A stretch of DNA of 17,172 nucleotides from an uncultured Saprospiraceae bacterium (GTDB taxonomy: Bacteria; Bacteroidota; Bacteroidia; Chitinophagales; Saprospiraceae). Each line of letters begins with the position of its first letter. Position 1 is the stretch's first letter. The DNA lies in the NCBI GenBank assembly GCA_937864255.1, contig CALMIT010000744.1, positions 1 through 17,172 on the forward strand. The letters run 5' to 3'. Under the pieces are notes generated by a model. The model searched no databases and was not told where the DNA came from. It saw only the letters and a program-made list of their open reading frames with translations. Both the position numbers and the translations under genes were made by a program. Positions 6,327 to 13,502 of this stretch are shown here, one piece after another.

Positions 6327-6886
6327 TGGAAAAATATACGCCAAGGCTGAAAGATAAATACAGGAATGAGGTAGTACCTGCATTGATGGAGCAATTCCAG
6401 TACAAAACAATTATGCAAGTACCTAAAATCGAAAAAATCTGCCTTAATCAAGGTATCGGCGCAGCCACATCCGACAAAAAAATCATTGAAAGCGCTATTG
6501 AAGAAATGTCAATTATCGCAGGACAAAAGGCGGTACCTACCAAAGCCAAAAAATCGGTATCTAACTTCAAACTGAGGGAAGGTATGACTATTGGTTCGCG
6601 TGTGACACTTCGCCAGGAGCAAATGTGGGAATTTTTGGACAGGCTGATCACAGTGGCTTTGCCACGCGTACGCGACTTCAGAGGTATCAATGACAAAAGT
6701 TTTGACGGTCGCGGCAATTATTCTTTAGGCATCACCGAGCACATCATCTTTCCTGAAATAGATTTGGATAAAATCTCCCGCATTTCGGGTATGGATATTA
6801 CTATCGTGACATCAGCCAGTACAGACGCCGAAGCACTTGCGCTTTTAAAAGGACTTGGACTTCCGTTTAAAAATCAAAGAAATTAA
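6326..6886 (+). CDS. rplE: 50S ribosomal protein L5
   Basis: L5 binds 5S rRNA and contacts the P-site tRNA elbow and S13. The 186-residue product has YTPRLKDKY (4-12), PKIEKICLNQGIG (33-45), and the signature ALPRVRDFRGINDKSFDGRGN (111-131), and ends GLPFKNQ. Length is close to the family's 179-185. Its ATG overlaps the rplX stop as TAATG, which suggests translational coupling between L24 and L5. Confidence 0.98.
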   Translation: MEKYTPRLKDKYRNEVVPALMEQFQYKTIMQVPKIEKICLNQGIGAATSDKKIIESAIEEMSIIAGQKAVPTKAKKSVSNFKLREGMTIGSRVTLRQEQMWEFLDRLITVALPRVRDFRGINDKSFDGRGNYSLGITEHIIFPEIDLDKISRISGMDITIVTSASTDAEALALLKGLGLPFKNQRN

Positions 6887-6890
6887 TAGA

Positions 6891-6910
6891 GTTGAAAATT
6901 TATTTTCAAC
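6891..6910 (+). repeat. inverted repeat in the rplE-rpsN spacer
   Basis: GTTGAAAA (6891-6898) and TTTTCAAC (6903-6910) are perfect 8-nt complements with the 4-nt loop TTTA. The rpsN ATG is 18 nt downstream (6929). No T-tract follows, so it is not a usual terminator. It is the cleanest member of the recurring TTGAAA/TTTCAA repeats. Confidence 0.5.
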
Positions 6911-6928
6911 AATAAATGAGATACAACA

Positions 6929-7198
6929 ATGGCTAAAAAATCAATCATTGCAAGAGAGAAAAAACGCGAACGCATGGTCGCCAAATACGCCGAACTTCGT
7001 AAAAAACTGAAGGAAGAGGGCGATTGGGATGCGTTGGACAAATTGCCGAGAAATGGCTCGGCTGTCCGTCTGCACAACCGTTGTGGTTTGACAGGCCGTC
7101 CGAAAGGCTACATGAGAGATTTTGGTATTTCCCGTGTTGCTTTCAGAAAAATGGCACTCGCAGGAAAAATTCCGGGAGTAACAAAAGCCAGCTGGTAA
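6929..7198 (+). CDS. rpsN: 30S ribosomal protein S14, zinc-independent form
   Basis: S14 is a 30S head protein near the A and P sites. This is the long form (89 residues) without a zinc ribbon: only one cysteine (Cys52) lies in NRCGLTGRPKGYMRDFG (50-66), and no CxxC pairs are present. The N-terminal half is basic and helical (REKKRERMVAKYAELRKKL, 9-27) and the C-terminus ends GVTKASW as usual. It starts with ATG after the inverted repeat at 6891-6910. Confidence 0.97.
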   Translation: MAKKSIIAREKKRERMVAKYAELRKKLKEEGDWDALDKLPRNGSAVRLHNRCGLTGRPKGYMRDFGISRVAFRKMALAGKIPGVTKASW

Positions 7199-7231
7199 TA
7201 AATAATTAGAAAGAATTTAAATCAAAAATAA

Positions 7232-7633
7232 ATGGTAACGGATCCAATAGCAGATTACCTCACGCGAATTCGAAATGCGCAGACCGCAGGCCATAGAATG
7301 GTAGAAATTCCGGCATCCAGACTCAAAAAAAATATTACGGAAATCCTGTATGATCAGGGCTTTATTCTGAAATATAAATTTGACGACGAAGCCGGCAAGC
7401 AGGGCATTATCAAAATCGCGCTCAAATATGACCCGACTTCCAAAAGGCCAATCATTCGCAAACTTATCAGAGTGAGTAAGCCGGGACTTAGAAAATATGC
7501 GAGTGCGGGTAATCTTCCTCGTGTAATCAACGGCTTGGGCATCGCCATCATTTCTACTTCAAAAGGCGTGATGACGGTGAAAAAAGCGAAAGAACTGCAT
7601 ATCGGAGGTGAGGTGTTGTGTTACGTTTATTGA
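7232..7633 (+). CDS. rpsH: 30S ribosomal protein S8
   Basis: S8 binds the central domain of 16S rRNA and, in E. coli, represses the spc operon by binding the rplE mRNA. The 133-residue product has TDPIADYLTRIRNA (3-16), a two-domain layout, and the C-terminal RNA-binding signature GLGIAIISTSKGVMTVKKAK (101-120). I did not find an obvious S8 helix mimic in this cluster by eye. ATG at 7232 follows an A-rich stretch (ATCAAAAATAA). Confidence 0.97.
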   Translation: MVTDPIADYLTRIRNAQTAGHRMVEIPASRLKKNITEILYDQGFILKYKFDDEAGKQGIIKIALKYDPTSKRPIIRKLIRVSKPGLRKYASAGNLPRVINGLGIAIISTSKGVMTVKKAKELHIGGEVLCYVY

Positions 7634-7672
7634 TTTTTAATCGAATTTTTTGAGTTTTCAAAAGCAATAAAA

Positions 7673-8233
7673 ATGTCCAGAGTAGGTAAATCGCCAATTG
7701 AAATTCCCAAAGGAGTCGAGTTCTCGATTTCAAAAGGAAACTTCGTTACAATCAAAGGGCCAAAAGGAGAATTATCACAGCAGGTAGATCCGGCCATTTC
7801 CGTAGGCATTGAAGAAGGAGTAGTCACTTTTGCCAGACCAACGGATTCTCCGCGCCATCGCTCCATGCATGGACTTTACCGGGCTTTGATCAATAATATG
7901 GTAGAGGGTGTATCCAAAGGGTTCGTGAGAGAGTTGGAAGTAGTGGGGGTTGGTTTTCGTGTGAACAACACCGGACAACTGCTCGAATTGACCATAGGTT
8001 ATTCTCACCCGATTTACTTCTATATTCCCAACGAAGTAAAACTCGAAACCAAAACCGAAAAAGGACAGAATCCGCTCATCAGGCTTGAGTCCATTGACAA
8101 ACAATTGCTGGGACAAATAGCTGCAAAGATCAGAGCATTCAGAAAACCGGAGCCTTACAAAGGAAAAGGTATCAGATATATGGGCGAGGCTATTCGCCGC
8201 AAAGCCGGAAAGTCGGCAGGAAAAGGAAAGTAG
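7673..8233 (+). CDS. rplF: 50S ribosomal protein L6
   Basis: L6 binds helix 97 of 23S rRNA near the sarcin-ricin loop and the factor-binding site. The 186-residue product starts MSRVGKSPIEIPKGV (1-15), has two similar alpha/beta domains, the VVGVGFRV turn (90-97), and the C-terminal signature PEPYKGKGIRYMGE (159-172). Length is slightly over E. coli's 177. The preceding spacer contains TTTTGA 7648-7653 / TCAAAA 7658-7663. Confidence 0.97.
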   Translation: MSRVGKSPIEIPKGVEFSISKGNFVTIKGPKGELSQQVDPAISVGIEEGVVTFARPTDSPRHRSMHGLYRALINNMVEGVSKGFVRELEVVGVGFRVNNTGQLLELTIGYSHPIYFYIPNEVKLETKTEKGQNPLIRLESIDKQLLGQIAAKIRAFRKPEPYKGKGIRYMGEAIRRKAGKSAGKGK

Positions 8234-8285
8234 ATTTTATAAAGGAGATTTTTTTCAAATATTTTTCGAAGTTATTTTTTCAGCG

Positions 8286-8639
8286 ATGAAATTCAATAAA
8301 GAAAATAGAAGAAGGCGGATACATTTCAGAGTCCGTAGCAAAGTATCGGGAACGGCAGGCCGCCCTCGCGCCAGTGTCTATCGCAGCAACCAGGCTATTT
8401 ATTGCCAGTTGATTGATGATATTAAAGGACATACTATTCTGGCCGTTTCTTCCAGAGAAGAAGGCATTCCTGAAAAGGCGACAAAAGTGGAAAAAGCAAA
8501 AGCTGTCGGTAAGCTGCTGGCAGAAAGAGCAATTTCTCAAAATATTCAAAATATCGTTTTTGACCGAGGAGGTTACCTTTACCATGGTCGCGTGAAAGCG
8601 CTTGCCGAAGGTGCTCGCGAAGGAGGTCTTCAATTCTAA
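8286..8639 (+). CDS. rplR: 50S ribosomal protein L18
   Basis: L18 binds 5S rRNA and helps dock it on the 50S. The 117-residue product carries the basic N-terminus (ENRRRRIHFRVRSKV, 6-20), GRPRASVYRSNQAIYCQLI (25-43), and the signature FDRGGYLYHGRVKALAEGA (92-110). Length is normal. An AAAGGAG stretch lies at 8241-8247, but it is 38 nt before the ATG and so cannot serve as a ribosome binding site in the ordinary way. Confidence 0.97.
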   Translation: MKFNKENRRRRIHFRVRSKVSGTAGRPRASVYRSNQAIYCQLIDDIKGHTILAVSSREEGIPEKATKVEKAKAVGKLLAERAISQNIQNIVFDRGGYLYHGRVKALAEGAREGGLQF

Positions 8640-8654
8640 AATAATTTCAAGATC

Positions 8655-9173
8655 ATGACCAAAAAAGAAAAAAATAGAGTTAAGCCTTCCGAAACGGAGC
8701 TGAAAGAAAAACTGGTAGCACTCAACCGTGTTGCCAAAGTAACCAAAGGTGGTCGTACATTCAGCTTTGCAGCCATCGTAGTGGTAGGCGACGGAAATGG
8801 TACGGTAGGCTATGGTTTGGGCAAAGCGAGAGATGTTTCGGAATCAATCGCCAAAGCAGTTGACGATGCAAAAAAAGGACTTATCAAAGTGCCTATTTAT
8901 AAAGGAACAATTCCGCACGAACAAAAAGGAAAATATGGCGCTGGTAAAGTACTTATCAAACCTGCTGCTGATGGTACGGGTGTAATTGCAGGTGGCGCCA
9001 TGAGAGCAGTTCTGGAAATTGCGGGCGTACATAATGTATTGGCAAAATCACAGGGTTCGTCAAATCCGCACAACGTAATCAAGGCTACCATTGATGCCTT
9101 GGCTAAGTTGAGAAATCCGTTGGATGTGGCGCGTCAGAGAGGCATAAAATTGGAAAAAGTTTTTAACGGATAA
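8655..9173 (+). CDS. rpsE: 30S ribosomal protein S5
   Basis: S5 sits at the mRNA entry channel and helps decoding accuracy. The 172-residue product contains the S5 double-stranded-RNA-binding-like domain (LVALNRVAKVTKGGRTFSF, 20-38; VGDGNGTVGYGLGKA, 44-58) and the C-terminal domain with GAMRAVLEIAGVHNVLAKS (114-132) and NPHNVIKATIDAL (137-149). It follows rplR after only 15 nt, one of the tightest spacings here. Confidence 0.98.
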   Translation: MTKKEKNRVKPSETELKEKLVALNRVAKVTKGGRTFSFAAIVVVGDGNGTVGYGLGKARDVSESIAKAVDDAKKGLIKVPIYKGTIPHEQKGKYGAGKVLIKPAADGTGVIAGGAMRAVLEIAGVHNVLAKSQGSSNPHNVIKATIDALAKLRNPLDVARQRGIKLEKVFNG

Positions 9174-9209
9174 TCCGAAATAAAAGAACCTTATACAATA
9201 TCAATTGCG

Positions 9210-9389
9210 ATGAAAAAGGTAAAAGTGACTCAAATAAAAAGTACGATTGATCGCCCTAAGCGCCAAAAAGAGACTATGAAGGCGCTTGGAATTCGCAAAA
9301 TGCATAAGACTGTGGAGCATGAAGCGACTCCGCAGATATTGGGTATGATCAATAAAGTTTCGCACTTGGTAAGTGTAGAACATGTATAA
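9210..9389 (+). CDS. rpmD: 50S ribosomal protein L30
   Basis: L30 is a small 23S rRNA-binding protein near 5S rRNA. The frame from ATG 9210 to TAA 9387-9389 gives 59 residues, the normal length. It begins MKKVKVTQIKSTIDRPKRQK and continues with the conserved LGIRKMHKTVEHEATPQILG segment (27-46), then MINKVSHLVSVE at the end. Its place between rpsE and rplO is the standard spc order. Confidence is high despite its small size. Confidence 0.97.
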   Translation: MKKVKVTQIKSTIDRPKRQKETMKALGIRKMHKTVEHEATPQILGMINKVSHLVSVEHV

Positions 9390-9394
9390 AATCA

Positions 9395-9443
9395 CCGGCC
9401 ATTTTCGAATCTTTCTAAAGAAGATTCGGTAAAAGGAATCCGG
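9395..9443 (+). other. long imperfect hairpin between rpmD and rplO
   Basis: The core is a perfect 8-bp stem, CGAATCTT (9406-9413) with AAGATTCG (9421-9428), loop TCTAAAG. It extends outward by TTTT 9402-9405 with AAAA 9431-9434 (bulge 9429-9430), CC 9399-9400 with GG 9435-9436 (bulged A 9401), and CCGG 9395-9398 with CCGG 9440-9443 (bulge 9437-9439), about 18 pairs in all. It fills half of an 89-nt spacer. The downstream sequence is T-rich but has no continuous T-run. Possible roles are an autoregulatory site, an RNA-processing site or a weak attenuator. Confidence 0.5.
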
Positions 9444-9478
9444 CATCATTTTAGAATTATTTTAAATGTATTTTCAAA

Positions 9479-9925
9479 ATGGAATTGCATAACTTACGAC
9501 CCGCAAAAGGAGCTACTCACCACGATAAAAGAGTAGGTAGAGGTACAGGATCCGGTAGAGGTGGTACTTCTACGCGCGGTCACAAAGGAGACAAGTCGCG
9601 TTCGGGGCACAAAAGAAAACGCAACTTCGAGGGTGGTCAGATGCCATTGCAGATGCGTTTGCCAAAAGTCGGATTCAAAAACCCGAACAGGATTGAATAC
9701 GTACCTTTGAATATTGCAAGAATCCAAATGATTGCGGAAAAATTTGGTTTGGATACCATAAATATTGAAACACTCGCTGAAAAAGGCATCATCAAAAAAA
9801 ATGACCGGGTGAAAGTTTTAGGAGGAGGCAAATTAAGTAAGAAACTCACCATCGCGGCTCATGCATGTTCTGCTTCAGCAAAACAAACTATCGAGGAACA
9901 AGGCGGAAGTATTAACCTCGTTTAA
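9479..9925 (+). CDS. rplO: 50S ribosomal protein L15
   Basis: L15 is a late-assembly 50S protein with a long basic extension into the rRNA core. The 148-residue product has the Gly/Arg-rich N-terminus (RVGRGTGSGRGGTSTRGHKG, 18-37), GGQMPLQMRLPKVGF (52-66), then the globular domain with VKVLGGGKLSKKLTI (111-125). Length is typical. ATG at 9479 follows TATTTTCAAA. secY begins 9 nt after its stop, so the two are surely cotranscribed. Confidence 0.97.
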   Translation: MELHNLRPAKGATHHDKRVGRGTGSGRGGTSTRGHKGDKSRSGHKRKRNFEGGQMPLQMRLPKVGFKNPNRIEYVPLNIARIQMIAEKFGLDTINIETLAEKGIIKKNDRVKVLGGGKLSKKLTIAAHACSASAKQTIEEQGGSINLV

Positions 9926-9934
9926 CTTTCTGAA

Positions 9935-11311
9935 ATGAAACGACTTATTAGCACAATCCAGAATATCTGGAAAATCAAGGAACTCAGAAACCGGATTTTG
10001 TTTACCCTGGGTTTGGTATTTGTATACCGCCTGGGTTCTTATATAGTTTTGCCGGGCGTGGTTCCTTCTGTATTGAAACAAGCTTCCAACAGCGGCGCAC
10101 CAACTGACATTTTAGGTTTGATCAATGTTTTCACCGGTGGTGCTTTTAATAATGCTGCAATTTTTGCACTTGGAGTCATGCCTTACATCACGGCGTCCAT
10201 TATTGTGCAGTTATTGGGTTTTGCTGTCCCTTATTTTCAAAGACTTCAGCAGAAAGAAGGCGAATCGGGGCGTAAGAAATTAAACCAGATAACCAGGCTG
10301 CTTACTGTTGCTATTACTTTAGTACAGGGCGGTGGTTATCTCACATACATCAACAGCCTCGGTGCGGTTTCACCGACTATTTCGCCGGCAGTTTTCTGGT
10401 TTTCAAACATTATCATACTCGCTACCGGAACGGTGTTCGCTATGTGGCTGGGTGAGAAAATAACCGACAAAGGTATAGGAAATGGTATTTCTTTATTGAT
10501 TACCATCGGTATTATTGCTCGTTTGCCCCAATCCTTAATTTTCGAATTTACTTCGCAAATCGGCGGTGGTGGTCTTGTTTTGTTTGTATTTGAACTGGCC
10601 TTGCTCTATGCTGTTATTATGGCTACTGTATTGATCGTACAAGGGGTGAGGAAAATTCCAATCCAGTTTGCCAAACGAATGGTGGGTAGAGGCGATAACG
10701 CTATGCCTTCTGCTGGAGCAAGAGATTACATTCCATTGAAAGTGAATTCGGCGGGTGTGATGCCTATCATTTTTGCACAGGCTTTGATGTTTTTGCCCGC
10801 TACGGCTGCGCAATTTATTGCGGGTGGTGGCGGCGATATTCAGGCAAATCCGGTATTGCGTGCTTTGAATGATTTTACATCCTTATCTTATAATGTTATC
10901 TATTTTATCCTGATAGTTATTTTTACCTATATCTACACGGCGCTTATTGTCAATCCTCAGCAGTATGCGGAGTATTTGAAAAGACAAAACGCTTTTATTC
11001 CCGGTATCAAACCAGGGAAACCTACTTCGGATTTCATAGACGCGATCACTACAAGAATTACGCTGCCCGGGTCTATTTTTCTGGGTATCATTTCCATCTT
11101 GCCTGCTATCGCGGCAGCAATGGGCGTGAACATCGGATTTGCGATGTTCTTCGGTGGTACTTCTCTTTTGATCCTTGTAGGCGTGGTACTGGATACTTTG
11201 CAACAAATAGAAAGTTACCTGCTGATGAGAAGGTACGACGGGTTGGTAAAATCTGGTAAAATACAAGGAAGAAGCAGCAGCCGGATGCAGCAAATAGGCT
11301 CCGGTATGTAA
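9935..11311 (+). CDS. secY: protein translocase subunit SecY
   Basis: SecY is the channel of the SecYEG translocon in the inner membrane and moves nascent or SecA-driven proteins across or into it. The 458-residue product has ten hydrophobic segments: the first at about 21-38, the last at about 404-422. Family marks include FTGGAFNNAAIFALGVMPYI (66-85), the GIGNGISLLI motif (180-189), and the large cytoplasmic loop YLKRQNAFIPGIKPGKPT (347-364) that contacts SecA and the ribosome. The C-terminus LDTLQQIESYLLMRRYDG is typical of this phylum. Adenylate kinase, which follows secY in many bacteria, is absent; map follows directly. Confidence 0.98.
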   Translation: MKRLISTIQNIWKIKELRNRILFTLGLVFVYRLGSYIVLPGVVPSVLKQASNSGAPTDILGLINVFTGGAFNNAAIFALGVMPYITASIIVQLLGFAVPYFQRLQQKEGESGRKKLNQITRLLTVAITLVQGGGYLTYINSLGAVSPTISPAVFWFSNIIILATGTVFAMWLGEKITDKGIGNGISLLITIGIIARLPQSLIFEFTSQIGGGGLVLFVFELALLYAVIMATVLIVQGVRKIPIQFAKRMVGRGDNAMPSAGARDYIPLKVNSAGVMPIIFAQALMFLPATAAQFIAGGGGDIQANPVLRALNDFTSLSYNVIYFILIVIFTYIYTALIVNPQQYAEYLKRQNAFIPGIKPGKPTSDFIDAITTRITLPGSIFLGIISILPAIAAAMGVNIGFAMFFGGTSLLILVGVVLDTLQQIESYLLMRRYDGLVKSGKIQGRSSSRMQQIGSGM

Positions 11312-11316
11312 TATTG

Positions 11317-11340
11317 ATTTTTTGAAGGATATTTTTTGAA
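11317..11340 (+). repeat. direct repeat in the secY-map spacer
   Basis: ATTTTTTGAA occurs twice, at 11317-11326 and 11331-11340, separated by GGAT. The second copy abuts the ATG of map. It may be a small duplication or chance in an A/T-rich spacer. Confidence 0.35.
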
Positions 11341-12156
11341 ATGATTTTTTATAAAACAGACGAGGAAATAGAACGCATTCGAACAAGTTCTCACTTGGTC
11401 TGTCAGGCTTTGGCGCTGGTAGGAGAAATGCTCAAACCAGGCGTTACCGGAAAAAAAATTGACAAGGCGGCAGAAGAATTTATCAGAGATAACGGAGGTG
11501 TGCCGGCATTTAAAGGATATAAAGGATTTCCGGCTACGCTTTGCGTTTCGCCCAATGAATTTGTCGTACATGGCATTCCTTCTGATCGCGAATTCGAAGA
11601 AGGCGATATCGTTTCGGTAGATTGCGGGGTTTTGAAAGGCGGCTACTTCGGAGATTCTGCTTTTACTTTCGCTATCGGCGAAGTTGACGAGTCTGTCATG
11701 CACCTTTTGAGAGTAACCAATACTTCTTTGTACAAAGGCATTGACAATCTGCAACTGGGTAAACGACTGGGCGATGTCAGTTTTGCTATTCAGGATTACG
11801 TGCAGCGGGAGCATAATTTCGCAATCGTAAGAGAACTGGTAGGTCATGGTATCGGCAAGTCTTTGCATGAAGAACCGGAAGTGCCGAATTACGGAAAGAG
11901 AGGCAAAGGTGTCAAATTGTTGCCCGGTTTGGTTATCGCAATTGAGCCGATGGTAAATATGATTAGAAAAGACGTAGCAACTATCCAGGATGGCTGGGGC
12001 GTCGTTTCGAGAGATAAAAAACCTTCCGCCCACTTTGAACATACGGTCGCATTAAGAGAGACAGGTCCCGATATTTTATCGGATCACTCCTACATCATGG
12101 CGGCAATTTCCAAAAATCCGAATTTAAAAGAAATAGAGGTTTTCGAGACAGTTTAA
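11341..12156 (+). CDS. map: type I methionine aminopeptidase
   Basis: This cytosolic enzyme removes the initiator methionine from nascent proteins when the second residue is small. The 271-residue product shows the pita-bread fold motifs and all five expected metal ligands: Asp94 (VSVDCG), Asp105 (YFGDSAF), His169 (GHGIGKSLHEEP), Glu202 (IAIEPM) and Glu233 (HFEHTV). His77 and His176 match the conserved substrate-contact histidines. There is no N-terminal zinc or SH3-binding extension, so it is the short bacterial class. It lies 29 nt after secY and belongs with it and infA in the usual Bacteroidota order. Confidence 0.97.
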   Translation: MIFYKTDEEIERIRTSSHLVCQALALVGEMLKPGVTGKKIDKAAEEFIRDNGGVPAFKGYKGFPATLCVSPNEFVVHGIPSDREFEEGDIVSVDCGVLKGGYFGDSAFTFAIGEVDESVMHLLRVTNTSLYKGIDNLQLGKRLGDVSFAIQDYVQREHNFAIVRELVGHGIGKSLHEEPEVPNYGKRGKGVKLLPGLVIAIEPMVNMIRKDVATIQDGWGVVSRDKKPSAHFEHTVALRETGPDILSDHSYIMAAISKNPNLKEIEVFETV

Positions 12157-12228
12157 AAACCTCGTAAGTCATTGAAATAGAAAGGATTTTTTTTAAAAAT
12201 CATAAAGTGCAAATGCCAACTTTTTCTT

Positions 12229-12236
12229 TATCTTTG
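12229..12236 (+). promoter_or_regulatory. candidate Bacteroidota promoter (-7 box) for infA
   Basis: TATCTTTG fits TAnnTTTG exactly and is followed by CGCC, the same TTTGCGCC context as the box before rplP. It lies in the 100-nt map-infA spacer, which is long for this cluster. Transcription would begin around 12243 and leave a leader of only about 14 nt before the infA ATG. No clear -33 TTTG is seen at the usual distance. Upstream, GATTTTT 12185-12191 / AAAAATC 12195-12201 forms a weak A-U hairpin. Confidence 0.55.
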
Positions 12237-12256
12237 CGCCTCCAATTTTTTAAGGT

Positions 12257-12475
12257 ATGGCAAAAAAGGATTTGATTAAACAGGATGGCATTATCGAAGA
12301 AGCACTTTCCAACGCTATGTTCAGGGTCAGGCTTGAGAATGACCATATCATCATAGCGACCATTTCCGGTAAAATGCGCATGAATTACATTCGTATTCTT
12401 CCCGGAGACAAAGTGTCGGTTGAAATGTCGCCGTATGATTTGAGCAGAGGAAGAATTATTTATAGATACAAGTAA
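12257..12475 (+). CDS. infA: translation initiation factor IF-1
   Basis: IF1 binds the 30S A site during initiation and helps IF2 and IF3. The 72-residue product is exactly the usual length and has the OB fold: MAKKDLIKQDGIIEEALSNA (1-20), MFRVRLENDHIIIATISGKMR (21-41), and RILPGDKVSVEMSPYDLSRG (46-65), ending RIIYRYK. Its own promoter candidate lies just upstream, and rpmJ follows after 11 nt. Confidence 0.98.
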   Translation: MAKKDLIKQDGIIEEALSNAMFRVRLENDHIIIATISGKMRMNYIRILPGDKVSVEMSPYDLSRGRIIYRYK

Positions 12476-12486
12476 ATTATTTAATA

Positions 12487-12603
12487 ATGAAAGTTAAGCC
12501 TTCAATCAAAAAGCGCTCGGCTGATTGTAAAATCGTGAGGAGAAAAGGAAAACTTTTTATTATCAATAAAAAGAATCCAAAATACAAACAGCGTCAGGGC
12601 TAA
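12487..12603 (+). CDS. rpmJ: 50S ribosomal protein L36, zinc-free form
   Basis: L36 is the smallest 50S protein and supports 23S rRNA folding. ATG 12487 to TAA 12601-12603 gives 38 residues, the exact family length, starting MKVKPSIKKRSADCKIVRRK and ending in the conserved KYKQRQG. The usual Zn ligands are Cys11, Cys14, Cys27 and His33; here these are Ser, Cys, Asn and Tyr, so zinc is very unlikely to be bound. It is in its normal place between infA and rpsM. Confidence 0.97.
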   Translation: MKVKPSIKKRSADCKIVRRKGKLFIINKKNPKYKQRQG

Positions 12604-12657
12604 TCGAAATTTATTCGGTTAGATTAAATTGCATTTAACAATAAAAAACAGGTAGTA

Positions 12658-13035
12658 ATGGCTCGTATATCAGGGGTTGACTTGCCAAGAAATAAGAGAG
12701 GCGTTATCGGACTTACTTCCATTTACGGGATAGGAAGGTCAAGGGCGCATGTAATCCTTCAAGAGGCTGGAATTAGTGATCATACTAAAGTGCATGAATG
12801 GACAGATGATAATATCCGTGAAATCACGCGTATTATTCAGTCCGAATTCAAGGTTGAGGGTGAGTTGCGCTCTGAAGTGCAGATGAGTATCAAACGTTTG
12901 ATGGATATTGCATGCTACAGGGGTTTGCGCCATAGAAAAGGATTGCCGGTGAATGGTCAGCGCACGCGTACCAATGCACGTACAAGAAAAGGTAAACGTA
13001 AAACTGTGGCAAACAAGAAAAAAGTAACTAAATAA
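12658..13035 (+). CDS. rpsM: 30S ribosomal protein S13
   Basis: S13 sits at the 30S head, forms bridges with L5 and contacts the P-site tRNA. The 125-residue product begins MARISGVDLPRNKRGVIGLT, has the YGIGRSRA helix-hairpin-helix-like motif (23-30), and the basic signature YRGLRHRKGLPVNGQRTRTN (87-106), followed by a Lys-rich tail. Length is normal. It opens the alpha block proper. Confidence 0.98.
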   Translation: MARISGVDLPRNKRGVIGLTSIYGIGRSRAHVILQEAGISDHTKVHEWTDDNIREITRIIQSEFKVEGELRSEVQMSIKRLMDIACYRGLRHRKGLPVNGQRTRTNARTRKGKRKTVANKKKVTK

Positions 13036-13072
13036 TAGACAGTCTCTGTCCGATAAAACATAGTTAAAAGAA

Positions 13073-13462
13073 ATGGCAAAGGCGACAAAAAAAGTCAAAA
13101 AAAGAAAAGTAAAAGTTGAACCTGAAGGACTAGTGTACATTCAGGCGACTTTCAACAACATTATCGTTTCTGTCTGTAACAAAAACGGCGATGTGATTTC
13201 ATGGGGTTCGGCAGGAAAAGCCGGTTTCAAAGGTTCGAAAAAGAATACTCCTTATGCGGCGCAGGTCGCAGCAAATGATGCAGCCAAAACAGCTTACGAT
13301 GCTGGCTTGCGTCATGTCGAGGTCTATGTAAAAGGACCGGGAGCAGGCAGGGAAGCTGCCATTCGGGCGATTGACCAGGCAGGTATAAAAGTAGCGACCA
13401 TATTTGATATGACTCCGATTCCTCACAACGGTTGCCGCCCTCCCAAACGCCGGAGAGTGTAA
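13073..13462 (+). CDS. rpsK: 30S ribosomal protein S11
   Basis: S11 lies on the 30S platform near the mRNA exit site. The 129-residue product has a Lys-rich N-terminus, IQATFNNIIVSVCNKNGDVI (23-42), GFKGSKKNTPYAAQVAA (51-67), VYVKGPGAGREAAIRA (84-99) and the invariant end PHNGCRPPKRRRV (117-129), which includes the Asn-Gly pair known to form isoaspartate in E. coli S11. It starts 37 nt after rpsM. Confidence 0.98.
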   Translation: MAKATKKVKKRKVKVEPEGLVYIQATFNNIIVSVCNKNGDVISWGSAGKAGFKGSKKNTPYAAQVAANDAAKTAYDAGLRHVEVYVKGPGAGREAAIRAIDQAGIKVATIFDMTPIPHNGCRPPKRRRV

Positions 13463-13502
13463 TTTACCGGTATCATTTTTTTAAAGAGCAATTTTATTTA
13501 TA

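Noticed and set aside
11215..12042. 275-codon open frame on the minus strand opposite secY and map
   Set aside because: It is an antisense shadow of two certain genes, with no recognisable domain and no sensible composition.
12185..12201. GATTTTT/AAAAATC hairpin as a terminator after map
   Set aside because: The stem is nearly all A-U with a three-base loop and has no T-run after it; too weak to call.
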